Of a DNA stretch of 64,000 nucleotides, positions 37,771 through 47,942 are shown one piece after another. The stretch's first letter is position 1. The number at the start of each line of letters is the position of its first letter. The position numbers and the translations under genes are program-made. Source of the DNA: Cymbomonas tetramitiformis (Eukaryota; Chlorophyta; Pyramimonadophyceae; Pyramimonadales; Pyramimonadaceae); assembly GCA_001247695.2 (NCBI GenBank), contig LGRX02030289.1, positions 1 through 64,000 of the forward strand. The letters run 5' to 3'. Below the pieces are notes generated by a model. The model was not told the DNA's origin. It was given only the letters and a program-made list of their open reading frames with translations, and made no database searches.

Positions 37771-38244
37771 ATGAAGAAAACGCCTTGTGAGCGCTGCATT
37801 GCTATTTCTAAAAGTAGTGGGAACCAATGTCGCAACATGACATGTAAATATAGTCCATATTGTTATGTTCATAGAGTTATTAATATAAGTGAAAGTAGTA
37901 TTCCCAATTCAGGTTTGGGTGTATACGCTAAAGAAGATTAAAAAAAAGATAAATTAGTTGGTAGGTATACCGTTGGCACACAAAAATTGACATCAAATCA
38001 ACTACCTCCATTAAATCAACGAACGCACATTTGGGAGAAAAATAAAAATTTATTTTATGATGCATCAAAAACAAATTCCGTAGCCGGTAAATTTAATGAT
38101 TGCACTCCTCAAACAGCCAAGAAAATTAAATGCAAAAATAATGCTGTAATAAATTCTGTCGGGAATGTTCGATTAAAAAAAGATATGAAAAAGAATGAAG
38201 AAATATTTGTTTCGTATGGAAAGGAATATTGGAGAAACAGATGA
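37771..38244 (+). pseudogene. SET-domain protein with one nonsense codon
   Basis: Same length and frame as the gene at 985-1458; TAA at 37,939-37,941 (codon 57) replaces a leucine codon. The rest, including FNDCTP and EIFVSYGKEYW, is intact. Confidence 0.75.
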
Positions 38245-38473
38245 TAATTTTTTTTTTTCTAATTTATCATATTTATATTTATTCCACCGGAAACTCTCAC
38301 CGGACCGGATAAATTCACCGGAAGCTCACCGGAAAATTGACACGTCATCCTAGGGTCTGGAGGATAGTAGAATGTTGTAGGGTTTGGGGATTGGATTTTA
38401 CCCCAACCCTAGGCGCAGCCTAGGGTTTTTGTGGTGGGGGAAAATTCTGTCCGTAAACGCTACATCATACTAC
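38245..38473. other. GC-rich non-viral stretch with a hairpin
   Basis: Clearly different composition from the flanks: repeated CACCGGAAACTC/CACCGGA units (38,284-38,335) and a perfect 9-bp stem AACCCTAGG / CCTAGGGTT with loop CGCAG at 38,405-38,427. It joins a SET gene to a capsid fragment. Probably host DNA or a transposon remnant. Confidence 0.5.
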
Positions 38474-39014
38474 TATCGATTCTCTTTGTCGACACAATCT
38501 TTGGATATGTTATACGCTGTTCAAAGGCCTTCAAATTACAGTTTTGTTGATAAAGGTTTGCATAAAATTGATAATAAAATAGGTGCTACTTTTGTTCCAA
38601 GTTTTTTTTTTTTATTATTCTGGAGACATTCAATCTTGGCAATATAATGTCAACTCTATTTATTATCCAAATTATCGTGCCACCGCTCTCGATGCTTTTA
38701 ACTTGGTCACTATTGGTAAAGCTGATAATTATTCCGACGATTCAGGTTGTAAAGTTAATTCTTTAGAAAATTGGTACAATTCTTATTGGACTGCTATGCT
38801 TCGATTAAATATGCATATGCCAGGTATGGGACCTCGTAATTGTAGTTGAATAGATACCCGGGGTTTGAATTCTTCATTCTTTCTTCAAACTCAAAAATCA
38901 TCAACCGCAGACCCACTTCAAACACCTTTGACGAATAACGAAACATTTATTATTGCACAATGTACAAGTATCATTCGTATTGGTATGGGAAGAATGATTG
39001 AAGTGGTTGTATAA
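38474..39014 (+). pseudogene. Major capsid protein, C-terminal fragment
   Basis: Corresponds to 10,121-10,661 (last ~180 codons). It has a frame change around a T run (38,604-38,614) and TGA at 38,847 where the other copies have GGA. It keeps TGT at the codon that is TGA in the 9315 gene. Confidence 0.75.
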
Positions 39015-39044
39015 AAACTAATTTAATTGTAATTGTATATAATT

Positions 39045-39362
39045 ATGGCTGAACAAGCGGGCCAAATTTTTGCTTCAAACTTAGGAAATAAACCATTAGG
39101 AAAAGTCGATGTTAAATTACCAAATATGATGTTAACTTCAGGCTTTCGAAGTTCTTCGATGATGATTGTTCCATGTAAAACAATACAAGATTTACGACCA
39201 CCTGCAAGAGTTTCTAATGTGGACCCTATGTCAGGTTTTAAATCATATACATTAGGACACGGTGATAAAATTACAAAACAAAATGCTATGTTTTCATTTC
39301 CCAATATTCATCCATTAAACAATAAACTGACACCTTTGGCTCCGACATTCTTTGTGAAATAA
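39045..39362 (+). CDS. 105-aa structural-block protein, copy 2
   Basis: 105 residues, differing from the 10,692 copy by a few residues (GDKI for GNKI, FPN for FLN). ATG 39,045 chosen by homology. Confidence 0.6.
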   Translation: MAEQAGQIFASNLGNKPLGKVDVKLPNMMLTSGFRSSSMMIVPCKTIQDLRPPARVSNVDPMSGFKSYTLGHGDKITKQNAMFSFPNIHPLNNKLTPLAPTFFVK

Positions 39363-39388
39363 AATAAAATTATAGGATATAGTATATA

Positions 39389-39733
39389 ATGTCTTCTTTT
39401 GGAAATGATTTTGTTTTAGATAAGAATATCAAAGTTAATAACGGTGTGTTTATTGGTGCTAAAAATAAAACAACAAGAACAACCTTGCAAATGATTGGAG
39501 CTGATATCAATATAGATATTGATGGAAGTCAAAGCGGTGACCCGGGTGCTACATTTTTAAATATGGCTGCAAAAGAAAATAAAATGAAAGTTAGATTTCA
39601 AGGTTTGCCTATCGTAGATACAACTAATGTTCCTCCGGTTGAAGATATTACAAGTGTAAATGGATTATATGTATTCAAAGCGAATCCAACTGATAGATTT
39701 GGAACGGTGTTTATGAAACTTGCTCTACCGTAA
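39389..39733 (+). CDS. MSSFGN-type small structural protein, copy 2
   Basis: 114 residues, intact, same leader MSSFGNDFVLDKNIKVNNG. Substitutions cluster in the middle (residues ~30-90), which may indicate an exposed surface. Confidence 0.6.
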   Translation: MSSFGNDFVLDKNIKVNNGVFIGAKNKTTRTTLQMIGADINIDIDGSQSGDPGATFLNMAAKENKMKVRFQGLPIVDTTNVPPVEDITSVNGLYVFKANPTDRFGTVFMKLALP

Positions 39734-39759
39734 ATTTAAAAATCATATTATAATATATA

Positions 39760-41553
39760 ATGTCTTCATTCGGAAATAATGTAGTTGCAAGTACATTTAA
39801 TGGAAATCAAACTCCATCTACAAATATTCCTGACCCTTTAACAATTAATCAAATAAATGTAAATCAAATAGGTGATAATTCAAACCCTTGTCAAACAATT
39901 CATATGGCTTCAGATTTTTTATATCAAAATGATATTGATTTTATTGATAATTCTGATGTAAATAATCAAAGAGAATTCATGAAATTACAAACTGATGGTG
40001 ATTTAAATTTGGTTAATAATATCAATTTTTATGATTTCATTTTGAACAATCCTGCAAGTAAATCAAAATTTTCTATAGGTTTGGATGAACTTGATAGTTC
40101 TTTTGAAATTAAATCTTTAGACCCTGTTCCTCAAACAAGATTGAAAATAGGAGACAATGGTATAAATGAATGGTCATTTATGCAAACCACATTGAATGTA
40201 GAACCACTTGGAGCAGGTGTGCTCCTTAATGATGGTCCTTTGATTTTAAACACCGGTGATATCACTTTGAATTCTGGAAAATTTATTGGTGACGGTTCTT
40301 TGCTTCAAAACTTGCCTTCCGGGGCTAACCAAAATTTACAATCTGTTACCGACCAAGGAAGTACAACTACAACGAATGATATTTCTTTTACCGGAACTGG
40401 AAAATTTACGATAAATCAAGATGAAATTGATGGTGCTTTAATTAGGATTAGAGGCGGTACTCAAGATGCTAAAATTCGTATTGGTGAAACAACAAATGAT
40501 GACGGATATATAAATGCACAACGTGCAATATTAATAGGCAGAAATGCTGGTTCATTCGGTTGTGGAATTGATGTTTTGGCTTTAGGTTTAGGTAGTGGAT
40601 ATGACCAAGCTGGGAATTATTCGGTAAATTTAGGAGATGATTCCGGACAAAGTAACGCCGGTGTGGAATCTGTTTCTGTAGGAAGATTTGCAGGCGAAGT
40701 TTTTAGTGGTCTAAATTCAGTGTCATTAGGTTCATATGCTAATAAGAATACCGGAGGAACTTCGTCTGTCAACAATACTATTTGTATAAATGCAACCGGT
40801 GTTGAATTAAATTCTGTAAATCCAAGTTCATTTACGGTAAAACCTATAAGACCAAGTCCTGATGTGACATTAGAAAATTTACAATTGTATTATGATTCAG
40901 TTTCCGGTGAAATAAAATCTGGTGCTATTAATAATGGAAGTATTGGTTCATTAAGTCAAGTTTTGGCTGTCGGTAATTCTGGAAATAACATTAATTTAAG
41001 CGGAGATTTGGATTGTAGTGCTATACGACTTGTAAGTAGCATAGACTGGGCATATACAACGCCAACATCATCATTGACGACCTTAGGAATTCCTTTGACA
41101 GGTTTGACAAATGCATATACGGCAACATTACCCACAAGTCCGGTTCCTCATACAGGTGATGTATTTACTTTTAAAAATAATACCGGAGCTACAATAAATG
41201 CTGGAGATATTGTTCAATTTTCTGATGATTTTTCAGATGTAAATGGTGTAAAAATATATGCAGCTTCGGTAAGTCAATCTAATCAAAATTGTATGCCTAT
41301 TGGAGTTTGTGTTCAAAATTCAACAACCGGAAATTCTTGTTTCGTTTGTACAAAAGGATTCACAACTTGTAAAGCTATTGATGGAAGTTATGTCAAAGGT
41401 CAAATGTTGGGTTGTGCACCGGGAGGGTCAGTCAATTCTTCACAAATCACTACAAATAATGTTGGAATTATCGGTGTATGTATGGAAAGTAAAGTTGTAA
41501 CAATCTCGGGTTCAGGATTATTGGTTTGGATTAAACCTGATTTTAAATTGTGA
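39760..41553 (+). CDS. Long fibre protein 1, intact
   Basis: 597 residues. Leader MSSFGNNVVASTFNGNQTP; LTINQINVNQIG (residues ~27-38); GDGSLLQNLP near 180, a phrase typical of phage and algal-virus fibres; then YadA-like repeats about 240-345 (SVNLGDDSGQ, SVSVGRFAG, SVSLGSYAN) that should form a trimeric beta roll. The C-terminal ~190 residues (from SSIDWAYTTPTSSL) include GNSCFVCTKGFTTCK with three Cys. A virion surface fibre, probably for host attachment. Copies: 11,407 (broken), 47,943 (chimeric), 56,837 (intact). Confidence 0.7.
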   Translation: MSSFGNNVVASTFNGNQTPSTNIPDPLTINQINVNQIGDNSNPCQTIHMASDFLYQNDIDFIDNSDVNNQREFMKLQTDGDLNLVNNINFYDFILNNPASKSKFSIGLDELDSSFEIKSLDPVPQTRLKIGDNGINEWSFMQTTLNVEPLGAGVLLNDGPLILNTGDITLNSGKFIGDGSLLQNLPSGANQNLQSVTDQGSTTTTNDISFTGTGKFTINQDEIDGALIRIRGGTQDAKIRIGETTNDDGYINAQRAILIGRNAGSFGCGIDVLALGLGSGYDQAGNYSVNLGDDSGQSNAGVESVSVGRFAGEVFSGLNSVSLGSYANKNTGGTSSVNNTICINATGVELNSVNPSSFTVKPIRPSPDVTLENLQLYYDSVSGEIKSGAINNGSIGSLSQVLAVGNSGNNINLSGDLDCSAIRLVSSIDWAYTTPTSSLTTLGIPLTGLTNAYTATLPTSPVPHTGDVFTFKNNTGATINAGDIVQFSDDFSDVNGVKIYAASVSQSNQNCMPIGVCVQNSTTGNSCFVCTKGFTTCKAIDGSYVKGQMLGCAPGGSVNSSQITTNNVGIIGVCMESKVVTISGSGLLVWIKPDFKL

Positions 41554-41580
41554 TTTAATATATATATATATCTATATCAG

Positions 41581-42809
41581 ATGTCTTCTTTTGGAAATGA
41601 TATTGTTTGTAAAAATATACAATGTGATACGGTTAATGGAAATGCTCCTACCGGGGGGTCTACTAAGTGGCAAAACCTACCCGGTGGTAATGATATAGAA
41701 AGGACCGTTGGTGACGTATACGTAAACAATTTATACGGCAGAGACGTTTTGAATACTTCAATTATAAATTTTCGATATTTGAAAAATATTTAAATAATGG
41801 AAAGGCACAAATTGAATTGAAGGATGGAACTGATAATAGTGTTATAATCGTTACAGGCAGTGAACTGCAAGTAAATACAACTTTCGGTTTGATAGTAAAC
41901 GGTGATGCAAAAATCAATGGAAAAACAGAACTGGTCGCACCAGATAATACCACAAATCTTGATTTATTTGGAAATAAAACATCAGGTAATAGTTTCATAA
42001 GTTTAAATACCTCAGGTGTAGATTTATCGAGTGTTTCAACGATATATTTTATAAATTTTCAAACGAAACCTGATTCAGCTGTACCTAAATTTTTTAGTAT
42101 CAATATGAAAGGTGATATAATAGGATGTAGTGATATAGAATGCAATAACATTATAATTAATGCACAATTAGGTTCCAAGACAAATTTAGAATTACAAGGG
42201 CCAAAATCTGCTAATTCAACATTTATAGATTTGAATACATCACTGGTTGATATAGCAGCAGTTGATTCAGTGTATGCTTTGCAGTTTCGAAAACGACCTG
42301 ATATACCATCAAATGAATTTTTTAGAATTAATATGTTAGGTGATATCCGAGGTGCTAATTTAATACAAGCTGATATTGTTCAAACTCCTGTCGCGGATAT
42401 AAATATTTTGAAAGTAAATAAAGAATTGAATTATGAAGAAATTTCAAGAGTAACTACGCTTTCAGCACCCGGAAATGAAAATATACGAACCATTCAATTT
42501 CCTAATAATAGTTTCATTATTTACTTGGATTTTGCTACTATAGCTACTGATGGTACAGACGATATCAAGTTCAAGATAACACACGCCGATACTTCAATTC
42601 AACCAAAGATTGGTACGGAATATCTTTTGAGATGTTCAACGATAACGGTCAATACCACAAAAGCAAAAAGATTTACATTAAATTCAAGTGTAAATTATAT
42701 TGAAGCTGATGACGAAGTTGAGTTAAGAATAACGGACATTTCCGGTGAACAATTTGCAAATAACACTTTACGTTTTGTATTGGAATTGATACGTATACCG
42801 TATATTTAG
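41581..42809 (+). pseudogene. Long fibre protein 2, single-base frameshift
   Basis: Nearly identical to 13,063-14,292, but a T4 run is T3 at 41,789-41,791, ending the first frame at codon 71. The remainder (from about 41,790) is open to 42,809. All other features match the intact copy. Confidence 0.75.
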
Positions 42810-42823
42810 TAATAAATTTCTTC

Positions 42824-42849
42824 GGTTTTTTTCAGGGGGACAAAAAACC
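42824..42849 (+). terminator. Hairpin with CAGGGGGAC loop, copy 2
   Basis: Identical stem and loop to 14,307-14,332, again 15 bases after the fibre 2 stop. Confidence 0.6.
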
Positions 42850-42862
42850 TCAAAAATAAAAT

Positions 42863-42875
42863 CCACTTAAAGAGT
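42863..42875 (+). promoter_or_regulatory. CCACTTAAAGAGT box, copy 3
   Basis: 28 bases before the ATG of the truncated terminal-slot frame at 42,903. Confidence 0.55.
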
Positions 42876-42902
42876 GTAACTCAATAGTGTAAACAAAGCA
42901 AG

Positions 42903-43040
42903 ATGAATACATTAGACTTACATTGTTGGATTGAACGTAAGGATGGTTCTATTTATGACCCAACTCCAACTCCAACTCCAACTCCAACTCCAACTCTAAC
43001 TACGACTTATTTTTTTAGAATTTACTTTTATTATATTTAG
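42903..43040 (+). pseudogene. Terminal-slot gene cut off by a hexamer array
   Basis: Starts MNTLDLHCWIERKDGS, unrelated to the F-box and RING genes in this slot, then runs into the AACTCC array (Pro-Thr repeats) and stops at 43,040. The first ~20 residues are probably the start of a different slot gene. Confidence 0.45.
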
Positions 43041-43076
43041 AATTTACTTTTTTCTATTTCGTTATTTACATTATAT
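42957..43076. repeat. AACTCC array plus 70-bp tail at a junction
   Basis: Seven CAACTC hexamers followed by TACGACTTATTTTTTTAGAA and about 55 further AT-rich bases. The same array and tail recur at 44,724-44,848. Both sit where one viral block stops and an unrelated one begins. Confidence 0.7.
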
Positions 43077-43213
43077 CCATCAATATCCATATTTATATCA
43101 GCTCCAATTATTTGAAAGGTTGTTCTTGTTGTTTTATCTTTAGCACCAATAAACACACCGTTATTAACTTTGATATTCTTATCTAAAACAAAATCATTTC
43201 CGAATGAAGACAT
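43077..43213 (-). pseudogene. 5' fragment of the 114-aa MSSFGN protein
   Basis: Starts MSSFGNDFVLDKN at 43,213 and ends after about 45 codons at the hexamer-array junction. Confidence 0.65.
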
Positions 43214-43239
43214 TATATACTATACCCTATAATTTAATT

Positions 43240-43557
43240 TTATTTCACAAAGAATGTCGGAGCCAAAGGTGCCAGTTTATTGTTTAATGGATGAATATTG
43301 GGAAATGAAAACATAGCATTTTGTTTTGTAATTTTATCACCGTGTCCTAATGTATACGATTTAAAACCTGACATAGGGTCCACATTAGAAACTCTTGCCG
43401 GTGGTCGCAAATCTTGTATTGTTTTACATGGAACAATCATCATCGAAGAACTTCGAAAGCCTGAAGTTAACATCATATTTGGTAATTTAACATCGACTTT
43501 TCCTAATGGTTTATTTCCTAAGTTTGAAGCAAAAATTTGTCCCGCTTGTTCAGCCAT
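43240..43557 (-). CDS. 105-aa structural-block protein, copy 3
   Basis: Intact 105 residues, essentially identical to the 39,045 copy, in inverted orientation. Confidence 0.6.
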   Translation of the reverse strand: MAEQAGQIFASNLGNKPLGKVDVKLPNMMLTSGFRSSSMMIVPCKTIQDLRPPARVSNVDPMSGFKSYTLGHGDKITKQNAMFSFPNIHPLNNKLAPLAPTFFVK

Positions 43558-43587
43558 AATTATATACAATTACAATTAAATTAGTTT

Positions 43588-44020
43588 TTATACAACCACT
43601 TCAATCATTCTTCCCATACCAATACGAATGATACTTGTACATTGTGCAATAATAAATGTTTCGTTATTCGTCAAAGGTGTTTGAAGTGGGTCTGCGGTTG
43701 ATGATTTTTGAGTTTGAAGAAAGAATGAAGAATTCAAACCCCGGGTATCTATTCCACTACAATTACGAGGTCCCATACCTGGCATAGGCATATTTAATCG
43801 AAGCATAGCAGTCCAATAAGAATTGTACCAATTTTCTAAAGAATTAACTTTACAACCTGAATCGTCAGAACAATTATCAGCTTTACCAATAGTGACCAAG
43901 TTAAAAGCATCGAGAGCGGTGGCACGATAATTTGGATAATAAATTGAGTTGACATTATATTGCCAAGATTGAATGTCTCCAGAATAAAATCTAAAATAAC
44001 TTGGAACGAAAGTAGCACCT
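43588..44020 (-). pseudogene. Major capsid protein, C-terminal fragment (inverted)
   Basis: Last ~143 codons of the capsid gene, with an intact reading of the segment around the Cys codon (TGT). Joined at about 44,020 directly to the front of a penton gene; everything between is deleted. Confidence 0.7.
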
Positions 44021-44380
44021 CGCTAGCACATCAAGGCTATCCGCAGGTTTTGCAAACCCAAAGTTGTCGACAAGAACATCTAAAATAATCGTTTCTAAAA
44101 TAGTTTTAATATCATCTAAATCTGTATAATTTCCATCAGGTATTCGACATTCATACAAATCATCAGAAGTCGTATTAGCTATATAGAAAATTCCGTTATA
44201 TTCATTGATGGTATACCAAGTCTTTGCAGCCGAAAAACTGTTTACAATTATCTTCAATTTGTTTGTATTTTTATAGTTTGTTAATTGTGTTGGTATATTG
44301 ATATTGATAATTCTGGAATCACCAAACGATGAAAGGTCTTCACTTGATAAATAAAGTGTACGTTCAGATATTACACTCAT
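44021..44380 (-). pseudogene. Penton-like protein, N-terminal fragment
   Basis: Starts MSVISERTLYLSSEDL at 44,380 and matches the first ~118 residues of the 8304 gene before the deletion junction with the capsid fragment. Confidence 0.65.
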
Positions 44381-44389
44381 GACTATCTC

Positions 44390-44473
44390 AGTGGTGTGGA
44401 AATTATAGAAGAAGAAGCAAGTCCGCAAATGTATACAAGAGGACAACGTGCAAGTAGAGCTAATCAACCATAA
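44390..44473 (+). pseudogene. 3' fragment of a GESGPS-motif gene
   Basis: Encodes the end SPQMYTRGQRASRANQP, nearly identical to the end of the gene at 29,751. It abuts the start of the inverted penton fragment. Confidence 0.6.
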
Positions 44474-44501
44474 AAATATATATATTAATATATACACATT
44501 T

Positions 44502-44720
44502 ATGACTCGTGCTGAATGGAACGAAACATTAAAAAAATGTGCCAAAGAATATCATTCCAAAAAAGGCACGAAACCTCGTAAAAAATATTCCAAAAAGAAA
44601 AAGTTAATTAAATCTGCAAATATTCAATCACCACAAGTGACATCACGACCTATTGCAAATTTACCAACAAATAATAACAATCGAGGACCTGCGAGATTTC
44701 CTTTTAATTTAATTGTGTGA
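44502..44720 (+). CDS. Small basic protein (MTRAEWNETLKKC), copy 2
   Basis: 72 residues from ATG 44,502. Same ends as the 30,395 copy, with a Lys-rich centre (RKKYSKKKKLIKS) and GPARFPFNLIV. Intact although isolated from its usual neighbours. Confidence 0.55.
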   Translation: MTRAEWNETLKKCAKEYHSKKGTKPRKKYSKKKKLIKSANIQSPQVTSRPIANLPTNNNNRGPARFPFNLIV

Positions 44721-44723
44721 AGT

Positions 44724-45065
44724 TAACTCCAACTCCAACTCCAACTCCAACTCCAACTCCAACTCCAACTCTAACTACGACTTATTTTTTTAGAATTTAC
44801 TTTTATTATATTTAGAATTTACTTTTTTCTATTTCGTTATTTACATTATGTTATGATTCTCATTTACATTTATTTTTATAGAAATATTATAAAATCTAAC
44901 TCTAACTCCAACTCTAACTTTAACTCTAACTTTAACTAAGATTCATATAATATTTTTATATTTTACTCGGCTACAATCGTAGATTGTTGCTATTTTTATT
45001 TTTCATAGAAATATTATAAAATCTAACTCTAACTCTAACTTTAACTTTAACTCTGACTCTGACTT
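44724..45065. repeat. Hexamer arrays with shared tails
   Basis: AACTCC array with the same tail as at 42,957 (44,724-44,848), then two CTAACT arrays (44,897-44,938 and 45,023-45,065), each preceded by ATAGAAATATTATAAAAT. No gene. Confidence 0.75.
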
Positions 45066-45106
45066 ATATTTTAGTAATATATAAATGAATTTAAAAACAA
45101 CTCACG

Positions 45107-45283
45107 TATATTTATATAGAACTTATCGTTAGAACAATTAACATATATCTTATTGAAACATTAATTAATTTACTTTTTATTTACTTTCAATTTTATCTTT
45201 ATCTTTTTATTGTAGATTTTTTATTTATTTTTTATTGTAGATTTTTTATTTATTTTTTATCGTACTCACATTTAATCACGTAT
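45107..45283. repeat. Copy of inner terminal-region sequence
   Basis: Matches 14,872-15,020 closely (AGAACAATTAACATATATC ... TTTAATCACGTA), then switches abruptly at 45,284 into a reversed viral gene. A cut element end. Confidence 0.65.
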
Positions 45284-45363
45284 GAGGGGGCAGGGTCTTT
45301 GTACCCGCAATAAATTCTATTATTCCGTCTTCGTTGTGCTTGTGGTTGATTTGCTCTTACCAT
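45284..45363 (-). pseudogene. Fragment of the small Arg-rich protein
   Basis: Starts MVRANQPQAQRRRNNRIYCG at 45,363 and reaches KDPAPS, then is cut by the terminal-region copy. Confidence 0.65.
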
Positions 45364-45368
45364 AAGAA

Positions 45369-45417
45369 TATAATATAATATAATATAATATAATATAATA
45401 TAATATAATATAATAAA
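45369..45417. repeat. TATAA microsatellite
   Basis: About nine TATAA pentamers between the divergent Arg-rich fragment and the SSB-like gene. Confidence 0.85.
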
Positions 45418-45478
45418 TTTATTTGAAAAAAACATAAACTAACTTAAAAAATAAATATTATAACTTAATTTATAAAAA

Positions 45479-46096
45479 ATGATTTCGGTAGTTAAATATA
45501 ATAATTTTGATATTGAAAAATTGAGTATTGAAAATGTTGATTTTACAAAAATAAAAAGTAAATCTAAACCATATAAGTTTATAAGTATTCAATATGATCA
45601 AAAGCCGTTATACTTAGAAACACCGAAAATGCATTGTCCATTTGGAGTTAACAACTTTGAAGGTAGTGACCGGTATAATATTTCGTTTAATTTAGTTGAA
45701 GATATGGAAAATATTATATTAGCTATAGAGGATAAAATTGTCAATCATATTTATGAAAATCAAATAAAATATTTTTCCAAAGATACTTTCAAACTTTCAA
45801 ACTTGAAAGAACTTTTTAATAGTTCGATTAAAATAAATCAAAATCAAAATTATTCAAATTTATTTAAATGTCAATTAGACAATGGGGACTCAAATTTATA
45901 TAATAAAACATCTGGAGAAGAAATAGAAATTACAAAGGAAAATACAATGTATACAAAAATCCAATCAATAATTAGAATTCCTGGATTTTATATAATGAAT
46001 AAGATGTATGGTATTACATATAAAATTGATCAAATGCTTTTAGATAGAAATGACAATTCAAATGAAAAAATATTTTTATTCACTGATGATATATAA
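45479..46096 (+). CDS. Putative SSB-like viral protein, copy 2
   Basis: 205 residues, nearly identical to the 37,063 copy (differences near residues 95, 155 and 190). It lies 11 bases before the integrase, same strand, so probably a replication/integration gene pair. Confidence 0.45.
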   Translation: MISVVKYNNFDIEKLSIENVDFTKIKSKSKPYKFISIQYDQKPLYLETPKMHCPFGVNNFEGSDRYNISFNLVEDMENIILAIEDKIVNHIYENQIKYFSKDTFKLSNLKELFNSSIKINQNQNYSNLFKCQLDNGDSNLYNKTSGEEIEITKENTMYTKIQSIIRIPGFYIMNKMYGITYKIDQMLLDRNDNSNEKIFLFTDDI

Positions 46097-46107
46097 TAAA
46101 GAAACAA

Positions 46108-47265
46108 ATGAGTAAATCGATTACGGAGAAACAAATTCAAGATTTCTATTTAGACCCTGAAATTGGATATTCGAGTGTAAGTTCATTCACAACAAAATTA
46201 AAATCAAAGGGATACAAAGTTACACAAAAACAAGTAAAAGAGGCTGTCGAAAAGACTGAAGTAAATCAAACATTTTCGCAAAAAAATAAAATAAATAGAA
46301 AAGAATTATTTCCTATTTATGGCAAAGACTATAACAAAAATTACATACAAGCTGACTTAGCATTTATCCCAAAATTGAAAAAACACAATAATGGATATGC
46401 AGTCATGTTAACGGTAATAAATATAAATACAAGAAAAGGATATGCTTATGGATTAAAATGAAAAACTATAAAAGATAGAAATAATACAAACATAGAATCT
46501 GCTGAAGGTGTCATACCGGCAATGAGAAAATTAATAAAGGATTCGAAAATGAATGTATTAACAACCGACAACGGGAGCGAATTCACAAATAAAATAATGA
46601 AAAAACTTTTAGAAGATAAAAATATAGAACATTTTACAAATGAAACCGAAGACCATACAACTATGGGAATGACAGAAAGATTTAATAGAACAATTAAATA
46701 TAAATTAGAATTTCATAATAAAAGTAAAAATACCGTGAATTGGATCAATCAATTAGATACTATTGTAAAGAATTATAATGAAACGCAAAATGTAGCAAAT
46801 ATAGATAAAGCTGCGCCGAATGATATGAATGAAGATAGAATTTTAAGAAATATTTTATTAAAACGAAACATATTGACGAAACTACTTTCAAAAATTGATA
46901 TTAAACCCGGGGACAAGGTAAGAATTAAAATCAAAACTAAAACTTTTGATAAAAAAACTCAACGATGGAGTGCTAAAGTTTATAAAGTTAAAAAAATGGA
47001 AGGCGTGTCTTATGTAATAGAAGACAACACCGAAACTTTAGCAAGAAAATATAAACCAAGAGAATTGCTTGAAGTGAAAGGTAATGTTTCAAATAAAAGT
47101 AAAGATGAAGATGAACCTACCGTAAAAGAATTGGTAACAAAACAAAATAAAACAAAGAGAAAAACTAAAAAAGAAGGAATTTCAGCTTCAAACAGATTAT
47201 CTAAACGTACACGTAGTCATAATAAAAACAATAATAATGATGATTTAGAAATAGATTTAAGATAA
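46108..47265 (+). pseudogene. DD35E integrase with TGA at codon 118
   Basis: 385 codons in one frame apart from TGA at 46,459-46,461. The first catalytic Asp precedes the stop; TTDNGSEF and the catalytic Glu (MTERFN) follow. The copy at 61,141-62,298 has TAA at the same codon, while the intact copy has TCC (Ser118). No other lesion in this gene. Confidence 0.75.
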
Positions 47266-47583
47266 ATTATATCCCTCGGGTCGTAATTGATATGGGTTTA
47301 TTCTATCAATTTCTTGTAATTGATCTTGTATTTCTTCAAACTCAGGGTGAAGTTCGTCCAAATTACCTGTTAAATTTTTAGTCCAACCTTTAGCATACAC
47401 TTTACTTTCAACTCTTGTTTCTAACCCTTGTGGACATAATACTTCTTGTTTGCTATTTCTTTTCCGTTTTCTAATTACCTTATATGTCAACTCAGCATAT
47501 TTATCATCAATTTTATCAGTCAAATTCTTAACCATACGTACCATTGATTCATGATTAATAATTTTACTGTTTTGATGTGACAA
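47257..47583 (-). pseudogene. Probable polymerase C-terminal fragment, divergent
   Basis: 108 residues. INHESMVRMV ... LTYKVIRKRKR ... GLETRVESKVYAKGW aligns in order with the polymerase end (LNHNEITNMM ... IKYDVLRKPKK ... GIETRSETKSFSFNYDKG). It overlaps the 3' end of the integrase by a few bases and is followed upstream by a fibre fragment. Probably from a more distant element. Confidence 0.45.
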
Positions 47584-47593
47584 ATAGAATCCT

Positions 47594-47923
47594 TTAGATT
47601 TGGTTATTTACTTGCAAAGTTTCGCCACTAACAATAACATCATTTGCATTATTTGTAGCATCTCCAGGATTTAATTGAATATATGCTTGACCATTCCCTT
47701 TTGAATTTAATAATATGTTTACGTTCACGGAAGAATCGTCTATTAATCCTTGAGCGTTTTCAAAATATATAAGGTTTCGAACATAAACATCTCCATTAGT
47801 TCTTTCTATATCATTACCACCGAAAAGGTTTTGCCACTTAGTAGACCCCCCCGTTGGAGCATTTCCATTTACCGTATTACATTGTAAATTTTTACAAATA
47901 ATATTATTTCCAAAAGAAGACAT
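47594..47923 (-). pseudogene. Fibre 2, N-terminal fragment
   Basis: Starts MSSFGNNIICKNLQCNTVNG and keeps the GGSTKWQNL...GNDIERTNGDVYV linker; later residues differ from the 13,063 gene, so it is another lineage. It ends at the junction with the polymerase fragment. Confidence 0.6.
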
Positions 47924-47942
47924 CTGATATATATATATTAAA

